Origin: JAPOUP01 sp965201085
GTDB taxonomy: Bacteria; Pseudomonadota; Alphaproteobacteria; Rhodobacterales; Rhodobacteraceae
DNA length: 64,000 nt
Direction: 5' to 3'
NCBI GenBank assembly: GCA_965201085.1
Contig: CBDAVS010000016.1
Coordinates: 248,001 to 312,000 of the forward strand
In this document: positions 18,842-29,080 of the stretch, piece after piece
Position numbering within the stretch: the first letter of the stretch is position 1
Layout of the letters: every line of letters starts with the position of its first letter
Made by a program: the position numbers and the translations under genes
Notes under the pieces: model-generated
Database searches by the model: none
What the model was told of the DNA's origin: nothing
The model's input: the letters and a program-made list of their open reading frames with translations, nothing else

Positions 18842-19819
18842 TTAGGCGGCCGCAATCAAGCGTCCCTCGGCCTCCAGCGCAAGAAACGCTCGATGAGTCA
18901 ATTCAATCCCCGTTTCGACCGCAATAGACGGATAATTGCCGACGTGGTCCCGCAGAGGCTTATCGCTGAGATCGAGCGGCATTGCCATAGGATCTCCGCT
19001 CGCCGTAATATTGTGCCCTGGTACAATGTCCGCCAAAATCTCCAACCCCCTCTCGACGGTTTCGTACTGACCATTCAGATTGAAAACATAGGCGTCATCT
19101 CCGTCTCGGCCAGCCGCCGCGATGAACGCCGCCGCCGCTTCGCCCGCATAGAGCCAGCTCAGCATTCCGGTATAGGGGATGTCATGAGCCTCCCCCTGTA
19201 CAGCTTTTGCGATCCCAAACGTGCAGCGAGACGACATGCCTTGATCTCTGGCGACCCCGTAAACAACGTTTGGGCGAATACCGACCGAGGGCACATGCCA
19301 GTCCATTGCATAGATCTGGGCTGCGTGTTCTCCGGCCTGTTTGTAGGCTCCGTAGAGTGTAGCCATGTAAGGCCCCCCGGGCGGCATTGCAAATGCCGCT
19401 ACTGAACTTGCATAGACCAAGCGACGAATATTGTGTTCGCGTGCCACCTGCAAAACGTTGATTGTCCCTTCAACATTGACCCGTGCACCAAGGGATGGAT
19501 TGGCCCTGCAAAATGGAACCTGCAGTCCAGCCAAATGTATAATCGACCGAATGTCGTGTCTTTTTACAAGTTCGCCTAGCGCTAATAATTCTGTAATGTC
19601 GCAGGTTGCCCATGTCAGTTCTGCAGCTCTGGTTTCGCCCAAAAATAATCCGGGTCTACGGCGATCATCGCGCAGATCACATGCGACGACTTCCACGCCC
19701 GATCGATGCAAAATAGAAACGGTCCACGCGCCGATGCATCCGCCCGCCCCCGTAACGAGAACCGGACCCGCCAAAGTCTTCGCGTCGACCAAAAACGGCT
19801 CGGTCAAAAATTCCATCAC
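18842..19819 (-). CDS. NAD-dependent epimerase/dehydratase family protein (extended SDR)
   Basis: The 325-residue protein has the cofactor motif GAGGCIG at residues 24-30, the acidic NAD-selecting region VVACDLRDD, an IIHLAGLQVP block, and the catalytic YGAYK after SSVAAFAM. Extended SDRs act on nucleotide sugars, uronic acids or other polyols, for example uronate dehydrogenases. The gene is isolated between IS relics (an ISNCY end at 18748 and ISNCY copy C at 20098) and transcribed opposite to the catabolic operon. I see no copy of the palindromic operator upstream. Its membership of the pathway is an inference from family type and location. Confidence 0.8.
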   Translation of the reverse strand: MMEFLTEPFLVDAKTLAGPVLVTGAGGCIGAWTVSILHRSGVEVVACDLRDDRRRPGLFLGETRAAELTWATCDITELLALGELVKRHDIRSIIHLAGLQVPFCRANPSLGARVNVEGTINVLQVAREHNIRRLVYASSVAAFAMPPGGPYMATLYGAYKQAGEHAAQIYAMDWHVPSVGIRPNVVYGVARDQGMSSRCTFGIAKAVQGEAHDIPYTGMLSWLYAGEAAAAFIAAAGRDGDDAYVFNLNGQYETVERGLEILADIVPGHNITASGDPMAMPLDLSDKPLRDHVGNYPSIAVETGIELTHRAFLALEAEGRLIAAA

Positions 19820-20138
19820 TCTCTCACGTGAGATCGGGTAACCCTACTCGGTCAGTTTGCATATATTTACGTCTCTGGTCCATTGGGGCACTAACTGTTT
19901 TTCAAAGAGCCATTCCGTTTTCCGGGTTGAGCCCTATTTAAGCTGAGCTTCCGAGCGGATTCCAGCGGTTTTTGACCGTAACCCATTGATTGCGATGGGA
20001 AAGAATGGAATCAGCGGGTATATTGTGTTCCCATGTAAATATGAATATAGGTTTTGTAATGCATCAGGGATACGCCTATACTGCGCCTATGTATGTAGCA
20101 TCCGCCAGAAAACTGCCAAGCTGCGATTTTTTTCGCGG

Positions 20139-21440
20139 CCCCACTTCCAGTCCGAAGTGCAACACCGGCCCGTCTCCGGAGCGAGGGGGTGGCCCTGAGC
20201 GGAGGAGGCGGGCCGGTGTTGAAGGATTTTCCGGCCAGGGACGCGGAATACGGCGGCTGTCCCTTCGAATCGGAGCGTAACCGGGCCTCCCGGCGGCGGC
20301 AGGGCCCCGCGCCTGCGGAATTCCCTCTCCCCCGTCGGCCGACGGGGCGAAGCGCCTCAGGGAGGCCGCGCCCGCGCGAAAGCCTCCGCCGGCGTCAGGT
20401 AGCCGGGCGCCTTGCGGGGGCGCGCGTTCAGGATGTCCTGGACCCGCTTCACGCGGGCGTCCGTGACCTGCCGCAGGTCGGTCCCCTTCGGCAGGTGCTG
20501 GGGCGGCGGCCCGTTGGTGTGCCCGTTCAGGCCCCGCTCCCACGAGTGGCAGGGCGTCGGGAGGAGGAAGTCGGCCTCCAGCGCCTTCGCCACCTTCGCG
20601 TGCCCCGCGAACTCCCTGCCACTGTCCGCCGTGATCGTGTGGACCCTGGCGCCGAGCCCCTTGAGAAGGTCGGTCATCGCCCCGCCGACCGCCTCCGCCC
20701 TCTTTCCGTCAACCCGTTGGACAGGCGTGAATTCCGGGCATCCGTCAACGGGCGACACCACCGCACCGCCGTGTCCCCCGCCGATCACCGTGTCCGCTTC
20801 CCGGTCGCCGGTCCCCGCCTTCGCCCCGACCTCTTTCGGGCGCTCCGGGATGTCCCTCCGGCCCGGGACATGACCCCGGCCCGCGTGGCGACCACCCTGC
20901 CGGTCCGGTTCCTTTCCCCGCCGCCGCAGGTGCCCGCAAGGCGTTCCTCCGTCCCCGCGGTCCGCGCGTACGAGGTCGTATATCCGCTGACGGCCGACCA
21001 TGCCGGGGTCCTCCAGCCGGAGACGCCCCGGGACCCGCTCCGGGCTCCAGCCCTCCCCGGCTTCGCCACGACCTTCGCCCGGCGCCCCTCCGTCAGCTTC
21101 CCCGGGACCGAAGAGGCCCCGCTCCGGCGCCCGGTGGCCTTCCTCCGCGCCTGTCCCTGCCGGTAGCCCCGCCCGCCGCCGTCGCGCCGGATCTCCCGCG
21201 ATATGGTGGCCGGATGGCGGCCCGGCCGCCCGGCGATGGCCCCGTCCGAAAGCCCGTCTTTCCCCGTCGCGTATATCCGGCATCTTCCGTCAAAGGCCGG
21301 ATGACGGTAGCCCTCGGGCATGACACTCTCCTATCCTGCGCACAGGGACTGTCGCCGTTATCCGGCCGGTTCGCAGGATGCCGCACCCGGAACGCGGCTT
21401 CCCACCATCAACGGTGTTGCACTTCAGAGCGGAACGGGGG
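20139..21440 (-). mobile_element. IS30-family insertion sequence, copy 2
   Basis: It has the same 25-bp inverted ends as copy 1, CCCCACTTCCAGTCCGAAGT at 20139 and CCCCCGTTCCGCTCTGAAGT on the other strand from 21440. The 3-bp sequence CGG flanks both sides (20136-20138 and 21441-21443), a normal IS30 target duplication. It inserted into the subterminal region of ISNCY copy C, at the same site as the right junction of IS30 copy 1. Confidence 0.85.
20357..21321 (-). pseudogene. IS30-family transposase, frameshifted (copy 2)
   Basis: It begins MPEGYRHPAFDGRCRIYATG at 21321. After GRRAKVVAK (near 21050) one base is gained or lost, and the reading continues in another frame with EEGWSPERVPGRLRLEDPG to ARARPP. 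The DDE region has DREADTVIGGG, TADSGREFAGH and SWERGLNGHTNG. Like copy 1 it has NGHTNG instead of NENTNG. Both copies share this probable catalytic loss, so it predates their separation. Confidence 0.8.
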
Positions 21441-21535
21441 CGGTAAATGACGGAATCCGCCTTGCGGGGATTCACCGGATATGGCGGTCAGGGTATGCCG
21501 CGGAATCCGGCAATCCTCCCCTTCAGGAGGCCCCC

Positions 21536-22950
21536 ATGCGCAGGGTCCACGACACCCGGCGGAGGCCCGGCGCTCCCGACATCAGGAGGATCAGGCCGAC
21601 CGTCAGATCGAGGGACGACATCCCGGCGATCCTGACCGGCCTCCAGGACCCCTGCAGCGACGAAGGGACCCGAAAGCGGCTGTCCGGGTTTCCGGGTCGG
21701 CTGGTGCCGCCCGGAAAGAGCCGCCGGGTCGGCAGGCCGGGGATGGAACCGTTGACCATCCCGGTGCCCGGCGTGGTGAAACAGGGTCCCGGGTGCGGTT
21801 TCGACCGGCTTCGGGACCTGGCGAACGGGCACCGGACGATCCGGCGAAGGCCGAAGGCCGGGCCACGGCCCGTGAGACGTGGACGGATACGGATACCGGC
21901 GTCCGGTTGACAGCGTGTCGCTCCACTCGCCGGAGCTTCCGGCGGAGGTCGGAAGGACGGTCGTGGAGAGGGGCCACAGGGTGGCCGGAAAAAAGCCTGG
22001 CGCCGCGTTGCGCGGCCGCCGTGATTCCTTCGTGGCCGGGACCGACGTGCATCATCCGACCGACCGCAGCCTGCCGATGGACGCGGCGCGGTGCATGGTC
22101 CGGGACGTGTCCCGGGCCTGCGGGGGGGCTGGGGCCGCCCGGCTGGCGGCGGAAGGAATACCTTTGCGGAAAGCTCCGCAGGCCCTGTCCCGGTGTCGCC
22201 ACGTCACGGCTCGCCAACCCGCGCCCGAGGGACGAGGAGGCGCCGCTCCGGCTGACGCTGAAGCTGGCGGACAGGGCGGAGGCCGGCCGCGCGGAGATCG
22301 ACGGCAGGTTGGGTATCCCGGGCCCATCGGACAGTATCCGGGGCTTCATCGGCCATGTCAGGCACCGGGCGGACCTGACCGGACGGCGGATCCTGAAGGG
22401 CGGGGCGATCCCGCACCGCGGGAAGGTGCACCCGATATCCGGGCCGCACACCCGCTGGATATCGAAGGGAAAGGCCGGGGTCCCGGTGGAGCCCGGCGTT
22501 CCGGTCCGCGTCCCTGAGGACCGTCACGGATTCCTCCCGCACCGTTCGGTGATGTGGGAGGGGAGCGACGTGGACGTGGCGGTCCCCATGGTCGGGGAGG
22601 CGCGGGCCCGGTTCCCGGATCTCTCGGTGGTGAGCTTCGACAGGGGTCCGCACAGCCCCCCGGACCGGCTGGGGCCTGCCGGGATGCCGGAGCCGACGCC
22701 ATGCCGCGGAAAGGGCGGCTGTCGAAGGCGGACCGCGTCCGGGAAAGCGGGGAGGCGTTCCGCGGAGCGCGGCGCGCCCACGCCGCCGGCGGGTCGGCCA
22801 TCGACAGCCTGGAGCACCGCGGCCTGGACCGCGTCCGCAGCCACGGAAAGAAGGCTTCGCCCGGACCGTGGCGCTGGCGGTGCTTGCCGCGAACGTCCAC
22901 CGCCCCGGCCTGATGCCGCCGGCGAGGGAGCGCCCCGTGCTCCCCGCCGC
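21536..22950 (+). pseudogene. ISNCY-type transposase, multiply frameshifted (copy C)
   Basis: It starts MRRVHDTRRRPGAP at 21536 behind AGGAGG. FVAGTDVHHPTDRSL, PHTRWISKGKAGVPVE, HRSVMWEGSDVDVAVP and FPDLSVVSFDRGPHS appear after a frame change near 21880. The shared -1 shift precedes MPRKGRLSKADRVRES, and the next block reads GGSAIDSLEHRGLDRV. A further shift at GKKASPGP destroys the C-terminus. Confidence 0.65.
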
Positions 22951-23035
22951 CGCCTGACCGGGGCGTCCACCGGTGAACCGGCCCATGGAAGGTCCCGCCG
23001 CCGCGGGGCCCGGACCGGCGTGCCCGCGGGCCGGC

Positions 23036-23735
23036 AGGGTCACCGGAAAGTGGAAAATGGGCAGGCACTTCGAATGGAGCGTCTCCGGGGACGGCGGCTT
23101 CTCCTACAGCCGCCGTGAGGACAGGATAGCCGCCGAGGCGGCCCTCGACGGTCTGTACGTGGTCAGGACCAGCCTGCCCGAGGCGGAGCTCGACGGCCCG
23201 GGAACCGTGCGGGCCTGCAGACGGCTGAGCCGGGTGGAGCGGGCTTTCCGGAGCCTGAAGACGGTCAACATGAAGGTGCGTCCGGTGTACCGCTGCGCGG
23301 AGGACCGGGTGCGGGCGCATGTCCTCATATGCATGCTGGCCCAGTGCGTGGAGTTCGAGATGAGGCGCAGGCTGGCGCCGGTCCTGTTCGACGACGGTGA
23401 CTGGGAAGGCGCGGAGGCCGGACGCGCGTCGGTCGTGGCCCCGGCGGAAGTGTCTGAATCCGCCAAATCCAGGGCTTCGTCGAAGCTCACCGCGGACGGC
23501 CTTCCGGCACAGGGCTTCAGGTCGCTGCTCGGATGCCTCTCGGGCATCGTCAGGAACACCGTGACACCGAACATACCGGACGCGGAGCCCTTCCCGACCG
23601 TCACGGAGGCCAACGCGATACAGCGCAGGGCGCCGGACCCGCTCGGCGTCAGGCTGCGGTGTTCCCGGCAGGGATTCCCGGAAATCCAGCTTTATGAAGT
23701 TAGATCAGAAGGTTATGGATCCACTCACTCGGAAG
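23036..23735 (+). mobile_element. IS1634-family (IS4 superfamily) 3' remnant, copy 1
   Basis: The open frame reads GKWKMGRHFEWSVSGDG, IAAEAALDGLYVVRTSLPE and LSRVERAFRSLKTV, the C-terminal blocks of IS1634-type transposases including the YxREK-like region. It also contains RVRAHVLICMLAQCVEFEMR. The 5' half is missing at the junction with ISNCY copy C. The outer end ends CACTCACTCGGAAG at 23735. The same end occurs at 63590, where the flanks differ, so it is the true element end. The 244 bp before rsmI hold nothing I recognise. Confidence 0.75.
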
Positions 23736-23979
23736 TTCAGGCTAGGGGATGGCTTTTGCCCACACCTAACCCGGTCCTACGGCCGGTTGGTTGCACTGTC
23801 TGCGCCGGACGACAGACCCACTGTCCAGCCCTTAACCATGACCGCACGGAACGGTCGGGCCTCGGCGAGCATCCCGAAAGACCGCCGATCAAGAAAAAAC
23901 GTCAGCGGGATTTTCTGTTAGCGAAAAGACTCCGGTTGACTGATGCCAGCAATCGCCAGCATTTTCCAGAAACCAGCAC

Positions 23980-24840
23980 TCACTTCTTCGTGGAGACCTC
24001 CAGCCGCAACGCCCTCTGGTAGACCTGACGCCGCGGCAACCCCAATGCCCGAGCGACCTCCTCCGAGGCGTCCCTGACCGACATTTCGGCCAGCGCCGAT
24101 CCAAGCGCCAGATCGAGATTCTCTATCGAAGCGTCGATCCGGCCCCGGTCCACAACCAAAACGATCTCGCCCTTCAGCATCCGCGACGAAGCCATCTCCG
24201 CCAGCTCCGATAGAGTCCCGGTCAGAACCTCCTCGAATCTCTTGGTCAGTTCCCGGCAGACGGAGGCCCGTCGCTCGCCGAACACCGTCACCATCTCGGC
24301 CAGCAGTCGATGTATTCTCCTGGGAGATTCGAAAAAGACCAGGGTTGCCGGGACCGAATGTAATTCTTCAAGCCATACCGTCCGGGCTCCCTTTGTCGCT
24401 GGTGGAAACCCGGCGAACAGAAAACGATCCGTGGGAAGCCCCGATACAGTGAGGGCCGTCAGAACCGCCGATGGCCCCGGGGCGGAAACTACAGCCAGCC
24501 CTTCCTCGGTCGCCGAACGCACCAACCGGAAACCTGGATCCGATATCAAGGGCGTTCCGGCGTCGGATGCGTAGGCGACTGATTTGCCCTCGCGGATCTT
24601 CGCCAGAAGCCGTGGTCCCATCACCATACCGTTGCGGTCATGATAGGCGAGGAGCGTGCGTCCACCAAATGGCACGCCATGAATGCGCATCAGATGCCTT
24701 AGTGTCCGTGTGTCTTCGGCGGCAAGCACATCGGCCGAAGCAAGGACATCCAGCGCCCGTAGCGTTATGTCGCGAGCGGCCCCGATCGGTGTTGCGACAA
24801 GATAAAGTCCGGGCGGTAGCGAGGAGTTCTCGAATTCCAC
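23980..24840 (-). CDS. rsmI: 16S rRNA (cytidine(1402)-2'-O)-methyltransferase
   Basis: RsmI methylates the 2'-OH of C1402 in the decoding centre using SAM. The 286-residue protein has the family's N-terminal block GLYLVATPIGAARDITLRAL, AAEDTRTLRHLM, the loop YASDAGTPLISDPG, APGPSAVLTAL, and FFESPRRIHRLL. A C-terminal helical region (SEEVARALGLPRRQVYQRAL) follows. Length is normal. It is divergent from the next gene, an arrangement common in Alphaproteobacteria. The 3' end lies 244 bp from the IS1634 relic and appears intact. Confidence 0.95.
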   Translation of the reverse strand: MEFENSSLPPGLYLVATPIGAARDITLRALDVLASADVLAAEDTRTLRHLMRIHGVPFGGRTLLAYHDRNGMVMGPRLLAKIREGKSVAYASDAGTPLISDPGFRLVRSATEEGLAVVSAPGPSAVLTALTVSGLPTDRFLFAGFPPATKGARTVWLEELHSVPATLVFFESPRRIHRLLAEMVTVFGERRASVCRELTKRFEEVLTGTLSELAEMASSRMLKGEIVLVVDRGRIDASIENLDLALGSALAEMSVRDASEEVARALGLPRRQVYQRALRLEVSTKK

Positions 24841-24932
24841 CAGCCGCTCCTATATTGAACGCGTTTACTCCATGTCCTGTAGCGCATAGTCTATCGGTGT
24901 CCGCAAGCCAGCAGAGGAGCGAACGAGCCGCC

Positions 24933-26102
24933 ATGAACCCAACCGTCAGTAAGACACGTCACCGGTCCCTGTATGCGCTGGCCACTTTGGTCTGTTTGGC
25001 ATTCGCCGCCTGCGTTCCGGTCACAGATACTCAGGTTAAGGTCGAACCAGACGCACCGATGCAGGTTGCGCTGCTGGTTCCGGCCGGGTCAGGCAGCCCC
25101 GAAAACGATCTACTGGCCGAGGAAATCGAAAACGCGGCGCGCCTCGCCATCGATGACCTGAATGGCGTTGTGATCGACCTGCGTGTTTACGCGACAGCAG
25201 CCAGCCCGGTACGTGCGGCGGAGGTGGCCGTGCAGGCGGTGAACGACGGTGCGAAGATCATTCTTGGCCCGGTATATGCGGGCTCCGCCAGCGCGGCGGG
25301 CTTAGCCGTCGCCGAGAGCGGTGTGAATGTGCTGAGCCTTTCCAACAACACCGATGTTGCGGGTGGCAATGTTTTCGTTCTAGGCAACACATTCGAGAAC
25401 ACGGCGGAGCGCCTGGTGACCTACGCGGTCGACAATGGCCTTTCCAGGATCATGGTCGTCCATGGCGAAGGGGACACCGAGGTCAAGGGCTTCACCGCGA
25501 TCTCCACGGCGGTCGAGCGACATGGAGCCGAGCTCGCCGGTACGGCCTCCTTCGCGATGAACCAGAACGCTGTCGTGGAAGCGGTACCGGCGATCGCCGA
25601 GATCGTGGAACGTGAAAGCGTCGACGCGATTTTCCTCACTTCGGGTAACGCCGGGGCGCTACCTATCCTCACGCAGCTGATGGTCGAGAACGGGATAGAT
25701 CCGGAAGCGACCCAGCTGATCGGTCTTCAACGTTGGGACATTCCATCCAGCGCATTGGAACTGGCTCCCCTTCAGGGTGGTTGGTTCGCGCTCCCCTCAC
25801 CTTGGCATATCCGGCAATTCAACGACCGGTACGATGCAGCCTACGGCAAACGCCCGCATCCGGTTTCAAGTCTGGCTTATGACGGTATCGCCCTCATCGG
25901 TGCGCTGACCGGTTCCGGTGGATTCAGATCGCTTTCGGTAAACGCGCTCACCCAACCCAGCGGGGTTGCGGGTGTCAACGGTGTGTTCAGGCTGCGATCG
26001 GATGGAAGCAATGAACGCGGTCTGGCGATCGCCACGATCTCCGACAAACGGGTTGCCGTCATTGACCCGGCCCCGATAGGCTTTGGCGACGCGGGTTCCT
26101 GA
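24933..26102 (+). CDS. Penicillin-binding protein activator (LppC/LpoA-like lipoprotein)
   Basis: Periplasmic lipoproteins of this family resemble leucine-binding proteins, and E. coli LpoA activates PBP1A. The start ATG 24933 gives a type II signal sequence with basic residues, a hydrophobic stretch and a lipobox-like LAFAAC near residue 26. The open frame extends upstream, but that part overlaps rsmI and has no signal. MQVALLVPAGSGSPENDLLA, ILGPVYAGSASAAG and SLAYDGIALIGAL are the periplasmic-binding-fold blocks. The mature region is about 360 residues. It overlaps the proposed glnD start by 20 bp. PBP activation in alphaproteobacteria is inferred from the family. Confidence 0.85.
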   Translation: MNPTVSKTRHRSLYALATLVCLAFAACVPVTDTQVKVEPDAPMQVALLVPAGSGSPENDLLAEEIENAARLAIDDLNGVVIDLRVYATAASPVRAAEVAVQAVNDGAKIILGPVYAGSASAAGLAVAESGVNVLSLSNNTDVAGGNVFVLGNTFENTAERLVTYAVDNGLSRIMVVHGEGDTEVKGFTAISTAVERHGAELAGTASFAMNQNAVVEAVPAIAEIVERESVDAIFLTSGNAGALPILTQLMVENGIDPEATQLIGLQRWDIPSSALELAPLQGGWFALPSPWHIRQFNDRYDAAYGKRPHPVSSLAYDGIALIGALTGSGGFRSLSVNALTQPSGVAGVNGVFRLRSDGSNERGLAIATISDKRVAVIDPAPIGFGDAGS

Positions 26103-28875
26103 GCCGGTCACCGGGCTCATCGTGGAGAAGCCGGATGGACTTATCTGTCCGCCAAGGCAAATCTTTGATGTGGCCGGCGTCAACGCCATGATCGAGGTGG
26201 TTTGCCGTGGGGTAAACGGCTCGTCCGCCGTCCGTACCGCCACGGTCGGTGTTCTGGGAGAAGCCCTGGCCAGGGGCCGCGGAGCGATAGCCGACGCCTT
26301 CCTCGCCGATCCGGGAAATGCCCGTCCCGCCGTGCGATCCTATGCCTGGTTGGCTGACCAAATCGTCAAGGCAACACTTGATGTGGCGATTGGCCGGCTG
26401 CATCCACTTCCGAATCCAACGGAGGCCGAACGCCTCGCCGTGTTGGCGGTCGGCGGATTCGGGCGGGCGGAAATGGCGCCCTTTTCCGATGTCGATCTGC
26501 TGTTTCTCACCCCGTACAAGATCACTCCCTGGGCCGAGAGCGTCGTTGAATCGACGCTTTACGCATTGTGGGATTTACATCTCAAAGTCGGCCATGCCAG
26601 CCGGACCGTAACGGAATGCCTACGGTTGGGTCGCCAGGACTATTCCATCCGTACGGCGTTGCTGGAGCAGCGATTTATCCATGGGTATCAGCCGCTCGAA
26701 ACCGAATTGCGGCGACGGCTCCGGACGGAGCTGTTTCGCAACACGGCGCCGGAATTCATCGAGGCCAAACTGGCTGAACGTGCCGAGCGGCACGTCAGGC
26801 AGGGAGGCCAGCGATATATGGTCGAGCCCAATGTAAAGGAAGGCAAAGGTGGACTGCGTGACCTGCATTCACTGTTCTGGATCGATAAATATTTCCACGG
26901 GGTTCAGGACACGGCCGAATTGGTGAATATGGATGTGTTCCGTCAGGAGGAATTCGATGCGTTCGTCAAGGCGGAGAACTTTCTGCTGGCGGTTCGCTGC
27001 CATCTACATCTTCTCGCAAAACGTATGCAGGATAAGCTGACCTTCGAATGGCAGGTCGAGGTCGCTGAACGCATGGGCTACCGGGACCGCGGCGGGCGAC
27101 GGGCGGTGGAGCATTTCATGCAGAACTATTTCCGCCATGCCACACGTGTGGGTGAGTTGACCCGTATATTCCTGACGGCTCTGGAAGAGCGTCACGTAAA
27201 GAGACAGCCGATACTGGCCGGACTGTTCCGCCGCAGACGCGCCGGAAAGGACTACCGGATCGAACAGAACCGCCTGAACATCGCTAACGAGGCCGATTTT
27301 TTCAAGGATAGGCTCAACATTCTGCGTATCTTCGAGGTAGCGTTGCACACGGGGCGTTTGATTCACCCTGAAGCGATGCGGATGATCAGCGCCAACCTGC
27401 ATATCATCGACGACGGAATGCGCAGGGACAAGGAAGCCGTACGCATTTTTCTGGACCTGCTCCTGAAACATGGCAATCCGGAACGCGCCCTTCGACGCAT
27501 GAACGAACTCGGTGTCCTGCCCGCTTTCCTGCCGGAATTCGAGCCCGTTGTCGCGATGATGCAGTTCAATATGTACCATAGCTACACAGTCGACGAGCAC
27601 ACGATTCAGGCGATTTCGGTTCTCGCTCAGATCGAGCGCGGTGAGTTGATCGAGGAACTGCCGGTCGCGAGCCAGATCCTGGAGGAAGGCGTAAACCGAA
27701 AGGTTCTGTATGTCGCCCTGTTCTGCCATGACCTTGGAAAGGGTCACGACGAGGACCATTCCGTTGTCGGTTCCAGAATCGCGCGCGGCCTCGCGCCACG
27801 CCTTGGCCTTACACCGAAGGATTCGGAGACGGTCGAATGGCTCGTTCGATACCATCTTCTCATGTCCGACATGGCACAGAAGCGGGATATCACCGACCCC
27901 CGAACCGTCCGCGAATTCGCCAGAGCGGTGCGGATCCGTGAGCGGCTCGATCTTCTGACGGTGCTCACCGTATGCGACATCCGCGGTGTGGGCCCCAATA
28001 CCTGGAATAACTGGCTCGCGTCTCTGCTACGCGGACTATACCGCCAGACCCGCGGTGGACTGGAGAACGGGCTCGAAGCGTTGAACCGTTCCACTCGGGG
28101 TACCGAGGCAAAACGCAACCTAAAGGCAAGGCTTGAAGGCTGGAACGCCTGGGAGATACGTCGGGAACTGAACCGCCATTACGAACCTTACTGGCAGGGT
28201 CTCCATGTCACCGCTCACCTGGATTTCGCCAATCTTCTTCGGGGGATCGGCGACGACCGTCTTCATGTCAAGCTCACACAGGATCCCGACCGCGACGCCA
28301 CCCGAGCCTGTTTCGCCATGCAGGACCATCCCGGTATATTCTCGAGAATGTGCGGTGCGCTTGCCCTGATCGGCGCCAACATCAAGGACGCCCGCACCTT
28401 CACCACCAAGGATGGCTGGGCGACCGCCGCCTTCTGGATCCAGGACGCCGGTTCCGCACCCTATGATGTCGCGAAGCTCCCCCGGCTGCGCAGAACGATA
28501 GAGAATACGTTAATCGGCAAGGTCGTCGCGATCGAAGCCATGCGTTCAAAGGACATAAACAAAAAGCGGGAACGGGTGTTCCAGTTACCGACTTCGATTA
28601 CCTTCGACAACGAAGGGTCGGAAATCTACACGATAATCGAGGTGGACACGCGCGACCGGGCCGGATTGCTGTACGACCTGACCCGAGCGCTCGCCGCGAG
28701 CAACGTCTATATCGCCAGCGCGGTGATCGCGACCTATGGCGCGCAGGTGGTCGACAGTTTCTACGTGAAGGATATGTTCGGCCTCAAGTTCCATTCCACA
28801 ACCAAGCAGCGGACGCTGGAGAAGAAACTTCGGGAGGCAATCGAGCTCGGCGTCAGACGGGCAAGCTCGAAATGA
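26083..28875 (+). CDS. glnD: Bifunctional uridylyltransferase/uridylyl-removing enzyme (PII)
   Basis: GlnD uridylylates and deuridylylates PII proteins to signal nitrogen status. The 930-residue protein has an N-terminal nucleotidyltransferase domain with GGFGRAEMAPFSDVDLLF (from about residue 124), a GlnD-type linker with YMVEPNVKEGKGGLRDLHS, and an HD hydrolase domain with LFCHDLGKGHDEDHS (about 546-560). Two C-terminal ACT domains follow (near DHPGIFSRMCGALALIGANI and DTRDRAGLLYDLTRAL). The first start, TTG 26083, overlaps the previous gene. A start a little downstream is possible. It appears intact, and the murJ neighbour is the usual alphaproteobacterial order. Confidence 0.95.
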   Translation: MATRVPEPVTGLIVEKPDGLICPPRQIFDVAGVNAMIEVVCRGVNGSSAVRTATVGVLGEALARGRGAIADAFLADPGNARPAVRSYAWLADQIVKATLDVAIGRLHPLPNPTEAERLAVLAVGGFGRAEMAPFSDVDLLFLTPYKITPWAESVVESTLYALWDLHLKVGHASRTVTECLRLGRQDYSIRTALLEQRFIHGYQPLETELRRRLRTELFRNTAPEFIEAKLAERAERHVRQGGQRYMVEPNVKEGKGGLRDLHSLFWIDKYFHGVQDTAELVNMDVFRQEEFDAFVKAENFLLAVRCHLHLLAKRMQDKLTFEWQVEVAERMGYRDRGGRRAVEHFMQNYFRHATRVGELTRIFLTALEERHVKRQPILAGLFRRRRAGKDYRIEQNRLNIANEADFFKDRLNILRIFEVALHTGRLIHPEAMRMISANLHIIDDGMRRDKEAVRIFLDLLLKHGNPERALRRMNELGVLPAFLPEFEPVVAMMQFNMYHSYTVDEHTIQAISVLAQIERGELIEELPVASQILEEGVNRKVLYVALFCHDLGKGHDEDHSVVGSRIARGLAPRLGLTPKDSETVEWLVRYHLLMSDMAQKRDITDPRTVREFARAVRIRERLDLLTVLTVCDIRGVGPNTWNNWLASLLRGLYRQTRGGLENGLEALNRSTRGTEAKRNLKARLEGWNAWEIRRELNRHYEPYWQGLHVTAHLDFANLLRGIGDDRLHVKLTQDPDRDATRACFAMQDHPGIFSRMCGALALIGANIKDARTFTTKDGWATAAFWIQDAGSAPYDVAKLPRLRRTIENTLIGKVVAIEAMRSKDINKKRERVFQLPTSITFDNEGSEIYTIIEVDTRDRAGLLYDLTRALAASNVYIASAVIATYGAQVVDSFYVKDMFGLKFHSTTKQRTLEKKLREAIELGVRRASSK

Positions 28876-29080
28876 GTGCGCGGAACGACCGTCGTCGGCG
28901 TCTTTCCGCCGTTATCCCCGTAGCGGGGAAGGTTCCACCAGATCGGGAAACCTCGCTCCACGTGTCCTCCCATACAGTCTTCACGCATAAGCCATGGAAA
29001 CCTGTCGGTGCGCTTCGGGATCCTCCGTACGGTCGGAGCCCAATCCACAGTGGACGATACCAACCGCCCTTCGGGCACTC

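Larger units (their letters stand above)
20098..23035 (+). mobile_element. ISNCY-type insertion sequence, copy C, split by IS30 copy 2
   Basis: The left end is a degraded terminal repeat (CCGCCAGAAAACTGCC at about 20101). At 20138 an IS30 element interrupts it, and ISNCY sequence resumes at 21441 with CGGTAAATGACGG. The right end is missing: near 23035 the sequence passes into an IS1634-type transposase. The CGG on both sides of IS30 is the target duplication. The 278 bp between the epimerase gene and this element hold nothing I recognise. Confidence 0.75.

Noticed and set aside
19945..19975. CTTCCGAGCGG near 19950 as a left end of an IS1634 element
   Set aside because: Only about 8 bases agree with the IS1634 end and no transposase sequence follows, so chance is more likely.
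24471..26102. Long open frame suggesting a 543-residue protein for the PBP activator gene
   Set aside because: The first 154 codons overlap rsmI on the other strand and lack any signal sequence. The lipoprotein signal starts at ATG 24933, so the shorter gene is annotated.
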